From Ctena decussata (taxonomy: Eukaryota > Mollusca > Bivalvia > Lucinida > Lucinidae): a DNA stretch of 64,000 bases. The notes beneath the pieces were generated by a model that saw nothing but the letters and a program-made list of their open reading frames with translations, ran no database searches and was not told the DNA's origin. Both the position numbers and the translations under genes were made by a program. The stretch covers positions 26,096,503 to 26,160,502 of the forward strand of contig OZ022511.1 of NCBI GenBank assembly GCA_963989385.1, given 5' to 3'. Below, one piece after another: positions 23,693 to 34,926 of this stretch (position 1 is its first letter; every line of letters begins with the position of its first letter).

Positions 23693-25460
23693 CTAGAGGT
23701 CTCGAAATTCCATAACATAGCCTAGAGGGAATATATTATAAATTTATTAATTCACAGGAAAATACCGTATCAAGTCAGATAAAAAGCAAAGATGGCATAA
23801 GGAAAATGCATGTTTTTTCAAGATTCGTTTCATTTTTTCGTGGCGCAGCTCTTAGAATATGGTAATCTACGTTAAACTGTGAAACCGGTTAATCGAGGGC
23901 AGTGGATGAATATAAAAAAATCACCAGCTAACGACGAAAATTCCTTAAGTCGCAAAATCGGTACAGCTAAAACTTGCAATCAGTATGCAATCTTCAATCA
24001 TTGGCAGGACTAAAGAGACTTTTACAAATGTCACCCGGCACTCTGGCAATCGGAATAACTTGAGAAATATACAAAACAGGATGTAATCATCTAAAAATGG
24101 GAAAGTCACAATAGTTTAAATCAGGACTGCTGATTTAGATAGTGGATTGAAGGTCACAAAAGCTTGACTTTTTTTTACTCATTTATTGAGGTATCCATAT
24201 AAGCTTGATATGAAGCTGAATAATTTGTTAAAGTGCAACAAATCTACGTTTTTTAATCCAGGTCCTGTTTTGTTGCTACCTTCTTTTCTGAGACTTGTCA
24301 TAATGCGAACAAAGTTAGCAAATTAATTTTCTTTCTTGACATATTATTCAGACATCTTTTTAGGTCTGCCAAACTCCATTACTTGGACATTCAATTGTAG
24401 TTGGGGGACAATTAGTCATTTAGTTCCAGCCTCTTATCTTGAGACAAACAACAAATTCACCAAAATTTAATCATTTTTGCAATAACGGATATTAAGGAAA
24501 GATATGCTGCTAGATTTGAAAAGGACGTGCAGACAACCCTCCTTTGGCAGCCAGTCATGTTTATGGCCTTTTAGATAAAGTCAGTGATACCAGAGTATAA
24601 ACAACAAGGAGATCCCTTTCATCATATAATCTATCATCCATTTATTGGATCAAGACATGGGTCAAGAAGAAGTTAATTTAAGTAACAGTTGATATTCAAA
24701 GTCCCCCTGTGACCTTTATATATATCAGCAGGATGACACTAAATACTCTTAACTTTTCTTCTTTTCTTTTCTTCATCATTGTATCCTAGATGTTCGCCAA
24801 AGTAAATTACGACTTGCTTTTCGTTACTTATTTTTTTTCGGACGTCAGCGGCACATTATATCGAATAAAGTAGAAAGGTTTTAATAATAATTTTGTGAAG
24901 GTTATATGTATGCAATTTTTAAAGGCAATGTCATACAATTAAGACTAATTTCCAAAGAGGCGTTAAAAACAACAACAACAACAACAATAAAAATCGTTGC
25001 AACATGTTACGAAAGACTTTACTTTTGTGGAATAAGTACAAGCATGATGTTTTCTCATGTTTAACATGTGGTGCTAGAAAGATACGTATATTTTTGTGAT
25101 CCACTACAAATAATGAGTATGTCAGGCAGGGTAGGACGCAAAATTTGAATTTAAACGATCCCACTGAACCAAAAAACACACAGTATATAATTATACAATT
25201 TATTGTCTAATGCATTATTCATATCACTTGGATACAATCTGAAAAAAAAATTCTATTTAAGCCAATACTAGAGAGCATAAATAGTGTTGACCAATAATTA
25301 CGGTGTTTGTCAAAAGCAGGTTGCGACAAACTGCCAGCAGTTTAAAAAATGCTTGTTTCTAAATGATCCATACAGTAAGAACTTATTTCCAGTTACCTGA
25401 ACAGACACCTATAAGTTTTATGATCCATTGGATGTTTAAACAAAATAAAAGAGCAATTAC
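23693..25460 (-). other. Probable intron or intergenic DNA
   Basis: No coding signal of its own. If the exons at 25,461-25,706 and 80-307 are one transcript, this is the start of a very long intron. It is AT-rich with no recognisable mobile element. Confidence 0.35.
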
Positions 25461-25706
25461 CTGATGCACATGTTCTCCTCACTGATGTATAGCCAGGTAC
25501 AACGAACACGTCGGTGCAGTCGGAGTAGAAATAGGATTTGTTACTGGACGTATCGTACCATGCCAAATTATATTCAGGCTGCGAAGGAAAGCTTGATCCA
25601 CACTGTGAAACATCTTCTTTTACACGTTTGCTCCTCTGTGTAAAGCCTACTGCTGGCTTACAGTTGAAACAGGACTGAATATACTCTCTCGTTGCACACG
25701 GCCAAG
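25461..25706 (-). CDS. Internal exon, cysteine-rich extracellular module (host gene)
   Basis: A 246 nt minus-strand exon. The acceptor is CCATTTGTTTCTTTCAG, with a good polypyrimidine tract, and the donor is GCATCAG|GTAATTG. Both ends are phase 1, giving 82 codons. The product has seven cysteines, with WPCATREYIQSCFNC near the start and DCTDVFVVPGYTSVRRTC near the end, and no membrane segment. It looks like a disulphide-stabilised extracellular module, but I cannot name the domain. Matching phase, strand and character make it plausible that it precedes the PAN-like exon at 80-307 in the same transcript. The distance and lack of linking exons leave this unproven. Confidence 0.6.
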
Positions 25707-26979
25707 CTGAAAGAAACAAATGGTATTACTGATGACACAGAAAAAATAGTACGTGTTCAACACTATGGCTAAATTAGGGAATCGTTTTATGAGTAAGCAA
25801 AATCATAAATCTTAAACGTTTACTTGATCATTGTGGTGATTTCTTACTTTGAATGTATTTTTAGATTATGTATCATTTAGAGACAAGACACACGACCGAA
25901 AAATAGTAGTAACAGTGGGCCAAAGTTCATAAATCAAAACTCGTAAACCACAGAATACCATTTTGGTACACATATATGCAGCCCGATCCAGTGATGTAAT
26001 CAGAAGCTCATACGTAGTACCACATGTGTGATCAGGTGCTCATGACTATTAAGCTAATCTTTCTACCATGTCTATGTATCTGAGGGTCTAGGCAGTGGAA
26101 ATGGATATCCGGTAGCTGAAAGTCTGACTATGTAACATAGTTACCGTGGTCAACAGAATGGAAATAAAAAAAACTGACAGGGTTTTATTGGGTTTGTTCA
26201 CGAGCAGTAATGTAATGTGCCACACAGCTAACAATCTGCCCCTTCCTCCAGCCAAGCCCCGGCCTGCTTCAGTAGCATAGTAGTGAAGATGCATCCAGGA
26301 AGTGCCACAATCACTGGCCATAGTCTCTCTAACGACACAAAGACGAAAGTACACCAATTTAGACTTTCACAATACCAATAAACGAAAACAAAAGAAAAAT
26401 CATAGCAATCGGTCTTCTCTGTCCAACCTCGTTGATCAAATGCTACGAAGGCTTAACAAATATACCAGCAAGGCTCTAACCGGGACATATGATGTAAAGC
26501 TCTGTAGCGAGCAACCACAAAGCTAAACAAGGAAGACCAACATCAGAAGTACCGCCTCGAGGGTTCGAGATAAATCGATTTCAAAAGGTCCTTATATTCA
26601 ACCTCGGTTCTTGTTTTATACATCTGAATAGTTAGAGCTTTTGGATGCAAGAGATATACGAAAGAAACGAAAATAGCAGACTCGGTTTCATTGAGTCTGC
26701 TCACGACCAGTAATGAAATGTGCAACGCTGGACGACTTAAGCAGAACACATTTTTCAAATTGACTTTAAAGGAACCGATGGTCCCAAAGGAGCAAAACTA
26801 TTTCTTTTATACTTTTCAATAGATTATAGAGACTTCTCGGTGAAATCGAAATTGATAATCTCACTGTTTCAAACAATAAAAATTATCACTTTAGATTTCA
26901 CTGTTTCAAAAACATAGGATTTTCGTTATGTAGGCTCATTTATTTGTTGATTAATTGACTAAACCTATCCGGCTTGACT
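25707..26979. other. Gene-free stretch with fragments of a dispersed repeat
   Basis: Contains two copies of a short motif, 'gagtctgctcacgaccagtaatgaaatgtgca'-like, at about 26,190-26,225 and 26,675-26,730. A third is at 27,610-27,655. In the latter two, 'gcagactcgg' pairs with 'gagtctg' to form a small stem. At about 26,548, 'agtaccgcct' may be a relic of the Penelope-type tail. No gene. Confidence 0.4.
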
Positions 26980-27460
26980 TAAATTACGTCACGCATGTTT
27001 GCACGTTATTACGACGTTAATGACGTCACTAAAAGCGCCAACTTTACATCGTTAATGCACGCGATGTCAGGCCGCCTAAAGCTGCTATCAGCATTCTTTC
27101 TTAGCAAAATTCTTGAGATTTATTTTTCTAAATAAAATTTCAAGCTATTTTTCAGTTGCAAACTGTGTTTACAACCCATATCATACCCAGTAAACATGCC
27201 GGAAGCATCAAATTTGACGCAAACGGCTGGAAAAAAGTTGTGTCTCTGTCGTGATGGCTGACATATTGGAATAAAGTGACTCTATGCAATTTAAAGCATA
27301 AAAGAAACAGAAAATTTGACTATTTCAGTGTAAGATCAATTTTTATTTCACTCATGAACACCAAAAGTGGTATTTTCACTCGCGGCTTCGCCACTCGTGA
27401 AAATACTGCTTTTGGTGTTCATTCGGTGAAATAAAAATCGATCTTACACTGAAAAAGTCT
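26980..27460 (+). mobile_element. TGACGTCA cluster plus long hairpin module
   Basis: TACGTCA, ACGACGT and TGACGTCA sites at 26,990-27,032 are followed, after about 290 bp of AT-rich spacer, by a hairpin at 27,318-27,459. Its arms (about 68 nt) pair through TTCAGTGTAAGATC/GATCTTACACTGAA and TGAACACCAAAAG/CTTTTGGTGTTCA, around a 'ctcgcggcttcgccactcg' centre. The same two-part layout and polarity are seen at 7,440-7,785 and, on the minus strand, at 40,470-40,095. No coding content. Confidence 0.6.
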
Positions 27461-29539
27461 AATATCCTCTATATAATCTGCACTATCGTGATCTACGGGA
27501 AATTTTTAACAGCCACCACACGGCACCACACCAACTGGAGTAAAGACAAATAAATTCTGAATTGTTAGATCATTTTGAAGCAAGGAATTCACCAAGGAAC
27601 GAAAAAAGCAGACTCGGCTTAATTGAGTCTGTTCGTGACCAGTAATGAAATGTGCAGCCCGGCCGCCCCCTGACCAAATAAAGCCAAAAGACCAGAACGT
27701 ATCATACATAATGTGCTTTTTATGATATCACTGCTCTAACTGCCGTAGTATGTTGGTAACATTCACAGTGTTTGTTTCAGAAGGCACTGACCAAAAACAG
27801 TTGAAAATTCTATTTTCTTTGTCATCCAACATTCAGGATGTTCTTTAGATTCTTTGCAAAAAACAACTTTAACTAGACAAACGTGACAAGATTTATGAAA
27901 AAAATATATTTAAGTCATACTTTTCACAGATAGGGGAAAGGGAGTAGCTTTAAATGAATTTTGAAATGAACAAGTTAGATAACTTTTAAACACGATCTCT
28001 TTTATTGTTCATCATTAACTCCGTAATAATTTACTCAGAACATATTAACATGTGCTCATGTAATTTCGTACGTTTCAGAGAAAGGCCATGTTTGGGGCAC
28101 AGCTGATGTTTTATCAAGATTTTACGCTTTTTTGCAAGTAATGAAGTATAGAAAGACAATTTCAAATGTTGACCTACGGATAAAGAAGTTGTAGCAATGA
28201 GTTTGTAAAACCTTGTGGAATCATAAAGCTTTTTTTCATCAACAAATAAAAATGATTTACCAATGAAGCTGCTACATAATTCCAGAAGAAGCAATGCAAA
28301 ATAAGTTATATTTTTCCAGAGACGTCTCCACTTGCACATCATTGCCTCAAATGCCGTTGTCACTTTAATAGCTATAAATGGTTTTGCAGTATTCAAACAA
28401 ATCCTATCAGTGACGTAACTGCTCTACTGATTTCGAGTTACTTTTGGATAAACTACTGTAATCACGGTGCGTGTGCTGAACTCACGCATCAGGTTTGTGT
28501 TTGTCCCAGATAGGTTTGTATTGTCCAAAATATGCAGCATTCAAAAAGTACCGGTAAATGAAAAAGAACAGTTTGGCCAGGAAAGATTATTACATGACCA
28601 GGGCGGCCTTTTAATATGGAAATAAAAACGAAAACATACACGTAACTCAAGATCGCAAATTGGAAGATAATCACTTGATAATAGGAAATGAAAGGAAATA
28701 ACGTATAGAAATTATATTCGAATCCTACGGGTATAAAACAAAAAAAAAGGTTTTGGGCATCCCTCGTCAGGAAGTTACTTAGGAAAACTGTAATTATATA
28801 AGTAAAATTGGAGGTTTTCCGGAGTTCTTTCCAGAATGATTGCCAGGCAAAATAGAACGTTCTCTGAGGTACTGGTTATCGGAATCAGAATTCCTACAAG
28901 TACGAAATAAATTTCAGAATGGTGTTTCTAAGACGCCTCAACACCGACCGAATTGGATGAGGAGAATAAAAGTTCTCTACTTTTTCCTTTCATACGTGCA
29001 TGACTACAGTTTGGCTCAATCTGGCCCATGCTGCTCACGTCATCAGAGTCAGGTATCCAAAATCGGCTTAGATTTTGTCTATTCCGATGGACCACTGATA
29101 ATAATGATAATATCCTTGAGAAACTCATGCGTGACTTAAATGAGTGATAAATGAACTCATCTGAACAACAGAAAACTTGGTTCGTGCGCAAATTGTAATT
29201 TTGCAGCCTTGACAAACAAATACTGTTGCATAGATATAACTTAATAACATCTTAGTTACCTACCTTGAAAGGGTGTGGCATATCAGGAATCAAAACCATT
29301 TGTTCCCATCTGCCCCACGACGCACAAGACACCCGTCTCAAACTAGCTTGCTTGGTTTATTGTTGTCATATTCATTGCACCATTGATTGCAATGGCTGCG
29401 TCCTTGAGAAACCCATGATAGATACCTCATGCCTTAAATGCTGGACAGGTGGGCCTTAACTCAAGTGACAGTATTCAAGCTATCTGCCCAAGACGTTGCT
29501 GAGCCGCCATTACCGAAATTCGACCCTGCGTAGGATAGC
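27461..29539. other. Gene-free stretch
   Basis: Several frames of 60-121 codons are present, the longest at 28,031-28,396 on the minus strand. None has a recognisable domain, a convincing start context or splice signals, and some overlap antisense to each other (28,840-29,215). I see no supported gene. Confidence 0.35.
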
Positions 29540-30508
29540 CTGACAACGATTGAGTTCTCTACAGAGGATGAGTATAGCAGACGACGGGTCCAACAGGACA
29601 GCTGAGTATTATACCTGTTTTGGTTACTTTCTTATGTATTATACCTGTTTTGGTTACTTGGCTGAATGCTTAGAGAACACTGTGGACTCTGTCCAGGCTG
29701 CTCTTATCATAGGTACTATCTCTTACCATATTAGCTTGACTTACTCGCCAATAATTGTATCATACTACTCCTAAATATTCGGATTTAACGCCTGCGAGAG
29801 CGCTTTGGATTCTTAGGGCTTACTGGTTGTCAATAGACATTTTATATACCATATTTGCTCTAGATTTCTCGCTTAAATGCCTGTGAGAACACCGTAGATC
29901 CCGATCAGACAGCTCTGATATGGATATGCGGTGTTGTCATTTGACATCTGTATGTATGTGCTCTAGATGTCTGGCTCTCATGCCTGGGGGACGTTGTCGA
30001 TACTGATCAGAATGCTCTGATGGGGATCTGCAGTGTTGCTAACGGGCGTTAGAGTTCAGGACACTTGACCTTACAGTCTCGATAACTTGTAGTGTCATTT
30101 TACTGTCCGATAACTTACCGTATATTCATAGATGAACACCTTCACAACAGCTAAGTTATGGCAATGTGTAAAATGTATTCTTTTATTTGTATGTATCTAA
30201 TTATTACTATTATTATGTGTGCGGGACTGCCTGCGTTAGAATCAGGGGGCTGAGGGGCTGGAAATATGGTAGTTTCGACTGGTCTGCCGTCATCTTCAGT
30301 CTAGAAATAGTTTTATTGCCTCAAAGGTAATAGTTTAGCAAGTTACAGGGCGGAGATTTGGTCTATTCTACAATCGATGTCAGAAGCTTGGCTGTATCTG
30401 TCAGGTGAGTTTTTCTTTTTGTTTCGGTCTATCTTTTACTTGGAAATACTTAAAACGTTTTAGTTCATCTACTTATAACTTATATCGTGTACTGCTGGGT
30501 ACACTTAG
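29540..30508 (+). promoter_or_regulatory. Probable LINE 5' region with diverged monomers
   Basis: Between about 29,540 and 30,060 there are about four diverged units, 110-125 bp, with phrases such as 'gatcagacagctctgatatgg', 'gatcagaatgctctgatgggg', 'ctctagatgtctggctc' and 'ctctagatttctcgctt'. They lead directly toward the ORF that starts at 30,533. Monomeric 5' arrays with promoter activity are known in several LINE families. The assignment here is inferred from position, and the exact element start is not visible. No ORF1 (gag-like) protein is recognised upstream. Confidence 0.4.
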
Positions 30509-30532
30509 TTGCAAATATCTTTCACTGTTGTC

Positions 30533-31705
30533 ATGTTAGTTCTTTTATCAGGAGATGTTGAGCTGAACCCGGGTCCAGATCTAAATGACAGCTCAGTTTC
30601 GATACTGCATTGTAACACGCGAAGTATTAGGAATAAACTCGACTATATTCGGGATAACTTTTTAGATTTTGAAATCTTATGTTTTACCGAAACCCACTTA
30701 GATTTTACAGTACCAACCGATACTATACTGTTAAATGAAACTTATGACACACCTTATCGGAAAGATCGGACAAATCATGGCGGTGGTATCTTAACATATG
30801 TATCTAACCAAATTATTCACAATCATAGACCTGACTTGGAAATATTTTGCCAGGAATCTATTTGGATCGAATGCCGACTTAATAAACAAATATATCTAAT
30901 CGGAACTTTCTATAGTCCTCGTACTTCGGATGTCAATTTTTTCGAATCCCTTAACAGAAATATTGAAATGGCACTTGAATCGTCTGAAAATATCATATTG
31001 GTTGGAGATCTAAATGAAGACCTCCTAAACAATAATGTTAACAATCTTAAAGATGTCATGCTTATGAACTCCTTGCACAACGTCATTACTCTCCCTATCA
31101 GAAATACAGCTCTGTTAGACCCAGTAATAGTTCCAGACGAAATGTCTGTTCTTGATTCGGGTATAATTGCCTCCCCAAATGATTTTTCTGACCACTCTGC
31201 AACATACATTTGTATTCCCCATGACTACCCTCTATCCTTTGCTTATAAACGAACGGTTTGGTTATACAAAAGAGCAGATTTTGACTTATTTGATCAAAAA
31301 ATTTTATCTCAGGATTGGGATTGCTTGAATGATGGCAGTATAGATGATGCTTGTAATACGTTTACCAATAAATTCATGAATTTTGCTAAAGAAAGCATCC
31401 CCACTAAAGAAGTAACCATACGACCATCGGACAAACCTTGGTATGATTCGGAGATAAGACGTCATTCTCGAAAACGTGATCGTTTAAAAACAAAAGCAGC
31501 AAAGTCCGGTAAACAAACCGATTGGATTAACTATAAACACGCACGTAATAAAGTAAATAATCTCATAAAGCGCGCCAAGGAAGCTTTCCTTAATAATATT
31601 GAAAATCTTCTCTTTGAATCTTATAGTGGTAATAAATGTAACTATTGGAAGATTATACGACATTTTGTCAAAGGTAATAGTAAAACATCTGCAATACCCC
31701 CTTAA
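30533..31705 (+). CDS. Non-LTR retrotransposon: 2A-like leader and AP endonuclease (CR1/Jockey group)
   Basis: The frame opens after a TAG at 30,506 and its first ATG is at 30,533. The short leader ends in a 2A-like motif, GDVELNPGP, with the expected Gly-Pro break at 30,572-30,577, and is followed by the endonuclease domain. Apurinic endonuclease hallmarks appear in order: ILHCNTRSI, CFTETHLD, GTFYSPRTSD, LVGDLNEDL and FSDHSATYI, so all catalytic blocks are present. The RT N-terminal linker follows. The frame ends in a run of five C at about 31,696-31,700, where the homologous reading continues in another frame. The domain order (EN then RT) and motifs are those of the Jockey/CR1 superfamily. 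Assignment to a clade within it is inference. Confidence 0.85.
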   Translation: MLVLLSGDVELNPGPDLNDSSVSILHCNTRSIRNKLDYIRDNFLDFEILCFTETHLDFTVPTDTILLNETYDTPYRKDRTNHGGGILTYVSNQIIHNHRPDLEIFCQESIWIECRLNKQIYLIGTFYSPRTSDVNFFESLNRNIEMALESSENIILVGDLNEDLLNNNVNNLKDVMLMNSLHNVITLPIRNTALLDPVIVPDEMSVLDSGIIASPNDFSDHSATYICIPHDYPLSFAYKRTVWLYKRADFDLFDQKILSQDWDCLNDGSIDDACNTFTNKFMNFAKESIPTKEVTIRPSDKPWYDSEIRRHSRKRDRLKTKAAKSGKQTDWINYKHARNKVNNLIKRAKEAFLNNIENLLFESYSGNKCNYWKIIRHFVKGNSKTSAIPP

Positions 31706-33342
31706 GTTCTCAGTCTCCTGATGGCAATGTAGTTGTTCATTCTACCGACGAAGCAAAGGCGGACTGTTTAAATGATTATTTTGCGTCAATTTCGTCTGTT
31801 AATGACGAACAAGTATATTTGCCACCTCTTGAGATCAAAACTAATTCAACACTTAGTACTATTGCACTTGAAGAAAGTGAAATTAAGGATATTATCGAAA
31901 ATCTGAATCCAAACAAAGCCATAGGTCCTGACCTTGTCAGTAATAAGATGTTAATAGGAACTGTCCACAGTGTACTAAAACCCCTTTGCATACTATACAA
32001 CAGAATTTTATGTGATCACTCCTTTCCGTCTTCCTGGAAAAAATCCCTTGTTTTACCCATATATAAAAAAGATGATAAAACGCTAGCTTCAAATTACAGA
32101 CCCATATCTTTATTAAGTAATGTAGCTAAAGTAATGGAAATAATAGTTTTTAAAAAGATTCACAATTACCTAATATCTAATAATATATTTTATAAGTACC
32201 AGTCCGGCTTTCTACCCGGACATTCAACCACTTATCAGCTTGTCGATATTTTCCATCATATCTGTCAGTCGCTCGACGAGAAACAACATTCATGTATGGT
32301 CTTTTGCGACATTTCTAAAGCATTTGACCGCGTATGGCATAAGGGCCTTTTATTCAAACTTCAACAATATGGCATCGATGGTAATGTCCTCCAATGGATT
32401 AGTAGTTATTTATCAAACCGACAACAGAGGGTTGTTATTAATTCATCTTCCTCATCCTTTCGGAATGTAACTGCGGGTGTTCCCCAAGGCTCTGTACTCG
32501 GTCCTCTGTTTTTTCTAATTTACGTCAACGATATTTCTGAACATCTTTTAAGTCTAACAAGATTATTCGCAGATGATAGTTCCTTATATTTTTCTGCCTC
32601 AAATTTGAATGACTTGGAAGGTATCATCAATCATGACCTAGCCATCATCTCTCAGTGGGCCAAACAATGGCTGGTTAAGTTCAATCCCAGTAAAACTGAA
32701 ACAATGTTGTTCTCATTCAGTCTCTCTCAAATTGATGTACCGAAGCTGATTTTTGACAACACTCCCATAACGTTCGTTGATAACCACAAACATTTAGGTA
32801 TAACCCTGAACAACAAGGCTCGCTGGCATGATCATATACAAAATATAATCAAATCTGCTAACAAAGTATTATGTAGAATGCGCAGGCTTAAGTTCACATT
32901 ATCGAGAGTTGCACTTAATCAAATATATTTAGCATACGTAAGACCCATTTTAGAGTACTCATCTATCGTTTGGGACGGCTGTACCATTCAAGAGCTCAAT
33001 TCCCTCGAAAAACTTCAAAACGAAGCAGCAAGAATAGTAACCGGCCTTACACGCTCAGTTTCTTTGGATAACTTATATAAGGAATGTGGATGGGCTCCGC
33101 TTCATGAAAGAAGAAAATTTCAAAAACTTTGCTTCATGTATAAATGTAACAATAATATGGTTCCTGATTATATATCTGATCTCATCCCACCTTTAATTGG
33201 TGAAATTTCTAGCTATCCTCTTCGTAACGCTAACGATTTTATGACTCCTCGAACACGAACGGAGTCTTTTCGGAAGAGTTGTGTCCCTTCTTCAGTTGCA
33301 TTGTGGAACACCTTAGACAGTTCTGTCCGAGACATTGATTAG
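31690..33342 (+). CDS. Non-LTR retrotransposon: reverse transcriptase domain
   Basis: This is the continuation of the polyprotein in the next frame; the longest ATG-initiated part starts at 31,819. Counting from there, it has PNKAIGPD (about residue 30), NYRPISLLS (92-100), motif A FCDISKAFDRVWH (162-174), motif B GVPQGSVLGP (220-229) and motif C FADDS (250-254), which holds the catalytic aspartates. A thumb-like region with IYLAYVRPILEYSSIVWDG follows. The enzyme would copy the element's RNA at the nick made by the upstream endonuclease. A TAG nonsense codon at 33,340-33,342 interrupts an otherwise continuous frame. One frameshift and one nonsense codon are the only clear defects. Confidence 0.85.
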   Translation, partial: CNTPLSSQSPDGNVVVHSTDEAKADCLNDYFASISSVNDEQVYLPPLEIKTNSTLSTIALEESEIKDIIENLNPNKAIGPDLVSNKMLIGTVHSVLKPLCILYNRILCDHSFPSSWKKSLVLPIYKKDDKTLASNYRPISLLSNVAKVMEIIVFKKIHNYLISNNIFYKYQSGFLPGHSTTYQLVDIFHHICQSLDEKQHSCMVFCDISKAFDRVWHKGLLFKLQQYGIDGNVLQWISSYLSNRQQRVVINSSSSSFRNVTAGVPQGSVLGPLFFLIYVNDISEHLLSLTRLFADDSSLYFSASNLNDLEGIINHDLAIISQWAKQWLVKFNPSKTETMLFSFSLSQIDVPKLIFDNTPITFVDNHKHLGITLNNKARWHDHIQNIIKSANKVLCRMRRLKFTLSRVALNQIYLAYVRPILEYSSIVWDGCTIQELNSLEKLQNEAARIVTGLTRSVSLDNLYKECGWAPLHERRKFQKLCFMYKCNNNMVPDYISDLIPPLIGEISSYPLRNANDFMTPRTRTESFRKSCVPSSVALWNTLDSSVRDID

Positions 33343-33816
33343 TTTAAAAGATTTAAAAATTCACTAAAGTCTTCATTATTTCCTAAAATAATTACCTTTT
33401 CAAGTAAGGGAAATAGATATCTATCTGTAATCCATTGTAGAATTCGAAATGGTTGTAGTAATCTCAACAATGATTTACTTCGAAATCATCTGAATGTGTC
33501 ACCTTTATGTTCTTGTAATAATGATAACGAAACGGCCAATCACTTCTTTTTTGAATGTCCCCTCTTCGATGAACAGCGACTTACTTTTTTCACAAGAACA
33601 AGATGCTATCACCCTCTTAGTATAAATGCACTTTTGTTTGGTAAAGACAATCTCAGCGATACCGATAACGATGTTCTGTATATAGAGTCCAATCTTATAT
33701 CAAAGATACGGGGCGTTTCAAATAATTTAGTATTATCTTCTGGGTGCATGCTTTCTTTACGGGCAGACAGAGAATGTGAATCCGAACACCTCGTATATAA
33801 ACATGGAAAGGAGTAG
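33343..33816 (+). pseudogene. LINE C-terminal region beyond nonsense codon, CCHC-like motif
   Basis: In the same frame as the RT, directly after the TAG, the reading continues without further stops to 33,814. It contains CSCNNDNETANHFFFEC, a Cys-x-Cys...His...Cys arrangement of the kind found at the C-terminus of many Jockey/CR1-type ORF2 proteins and thought to bind nucleic acid. Whether it is translated depends on whether the upstream stop is real. Confidence 0.7.
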
Positions 33817-34127
33817 TTCGGGAGCGACTGGATGTTGCCCCTGGATTATTCAGTTTCATGTTACAATGCAATCCGCTTACTTTAACTTTACTCATATCCA
33901 TTTTCTTTTCACCTTCTTACTTTGCTATTTTTCATCTTTCTTTGACCTGTTGGTCGTTTCTTCAGTCATATTATATTGTTATTTATTCCTTATATTCAAA
34001 GTCAAAGTTGTTCAAATGTATATAGCCTATATACTGCTCTAAGGGAAGTGCTGTAACTAATGTTGATAGAACTTGTAGCCCAACCCTATTGTAATATTTT
34101 GGACAATAAAACATGTCTAAACTAAAC
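33817..34127 (+). mobile_element. LINE 3' untranslated region and 3' end
   Basis: Non-coding tail ending '...gacaataaaacatgtctaaactaaact', i.e. a polyadenylation-like AATAAA followed by a short TAAAC-type repeat. The segment 'ggaagtgctgtaactaatgttg..agaacttgtagcccaaccc' is repeated almost exactly at 34,810-34,855, showing a second copy of the same 3' end downstream. Confidence 0.75.
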
Positions 34128-34479
34128 TATGAGGCCACTATAGAATATGAATTTATATATAGCTGTCCTCATGAACATAGGCATTTTTCCACGAAGCAAT
34201 CTTATATTTCTCTTTCTTTTTCAGGTGCTGCCCTCACTATATACCTGCCCTTCCGTCGGCCTTCTAGAGCACAGGCAGTTCAGCACAGGGGAATTTCAAG
34301 AGCGGTGCAGCCTGGAGCGGGGTCTCATGTACTGCGGGGCGGAGAGAGCTGGATCAGCCTATGCATCTGCGCTGACTGATCAGATTGTTTCCTATTAATA
34401 AATTCTGCGGATGTTTGGGAAAGTAAAGACTCTGATCGGTCTGCGCTGATGCATTTGCTGGATTGAGAGAGCTCTGTTC
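34128..34479. other. Spacer between LINE copies, MITE remnant
   Basis: No gene. At 34,340-34,450 'actctgatcggtctgcgctgatgc' and 'gatcagcctatgcatctgcgctgactgatcag' resemble the palindromic core of the MITE at 34,927-35,162, suggesting an eroded copy. Confidence 0.4.
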
Positions 34480-34908
34480 GCGCGTACCTGTGATCCCTCT
34501 TCGAGCGGCATCGCCAATCTCTCTTTGTTCTCTCTTCTTTTTTTTTCTTCCTTTTTTCTCGTTTCCTTTTAGTCGTATTCACTTAGTTATACTATTTACT
34601 TACTTTATCACATTTATATCGTTCTATATCTTGATATATTTAAATGCCTATGCAATTCATATGTGCTTGTGCATGTACCTATATGCATGTGTTGGCATAT
34701 GTATAATGCGTATGTATAATTATACTTACATTTTTGTTCTTCATCCATATATTTAGTTATTCTCTTTCTCTATCGTTGCCATGTTAACGTATTGTAAATA
34801 TGCTGTAGGGGAAGGGCTGTAACTAATGTTGTGAGAACTTGTAGCCCAACCCCATCCCTATTGCTTGTTTCAAAGGCAATAAAATAGATTAAACTAAAGT
34901 CAGGCAAC
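34480..34908 (+). mobile_element. 5'-truncated second copy of the LINE 3' tail
   Basis: The end of this stretch, from 'ggggaagggctgtaactaatgttg' to 'aataaaatagattaaactaaag', matches the 3' end of the LINE ending at 34,127. The preceding T-rich 300 bp resembles that element's 3' UTR only in composition. It contains no coding part of the LINE, as expected for a truncated retroposition. Confidence 0.65.
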
Positions 34909-34926
34909 CATTTTCGGCTTACATTT

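Noticed and set aside
28031..28396. 121-codon minus-strand frame
   Set aside because: No recognisable domain, no splice or promoter context, and composition like the surrounding non-coding AT-rich DNA.
33776..34042. 88-codon plus-strand frame after the LINE ORF
   Set aside because: It lies in the LINE 3' UTR in a different frame, is T-rich and hydrophobic by composition, and has no homologous motif.
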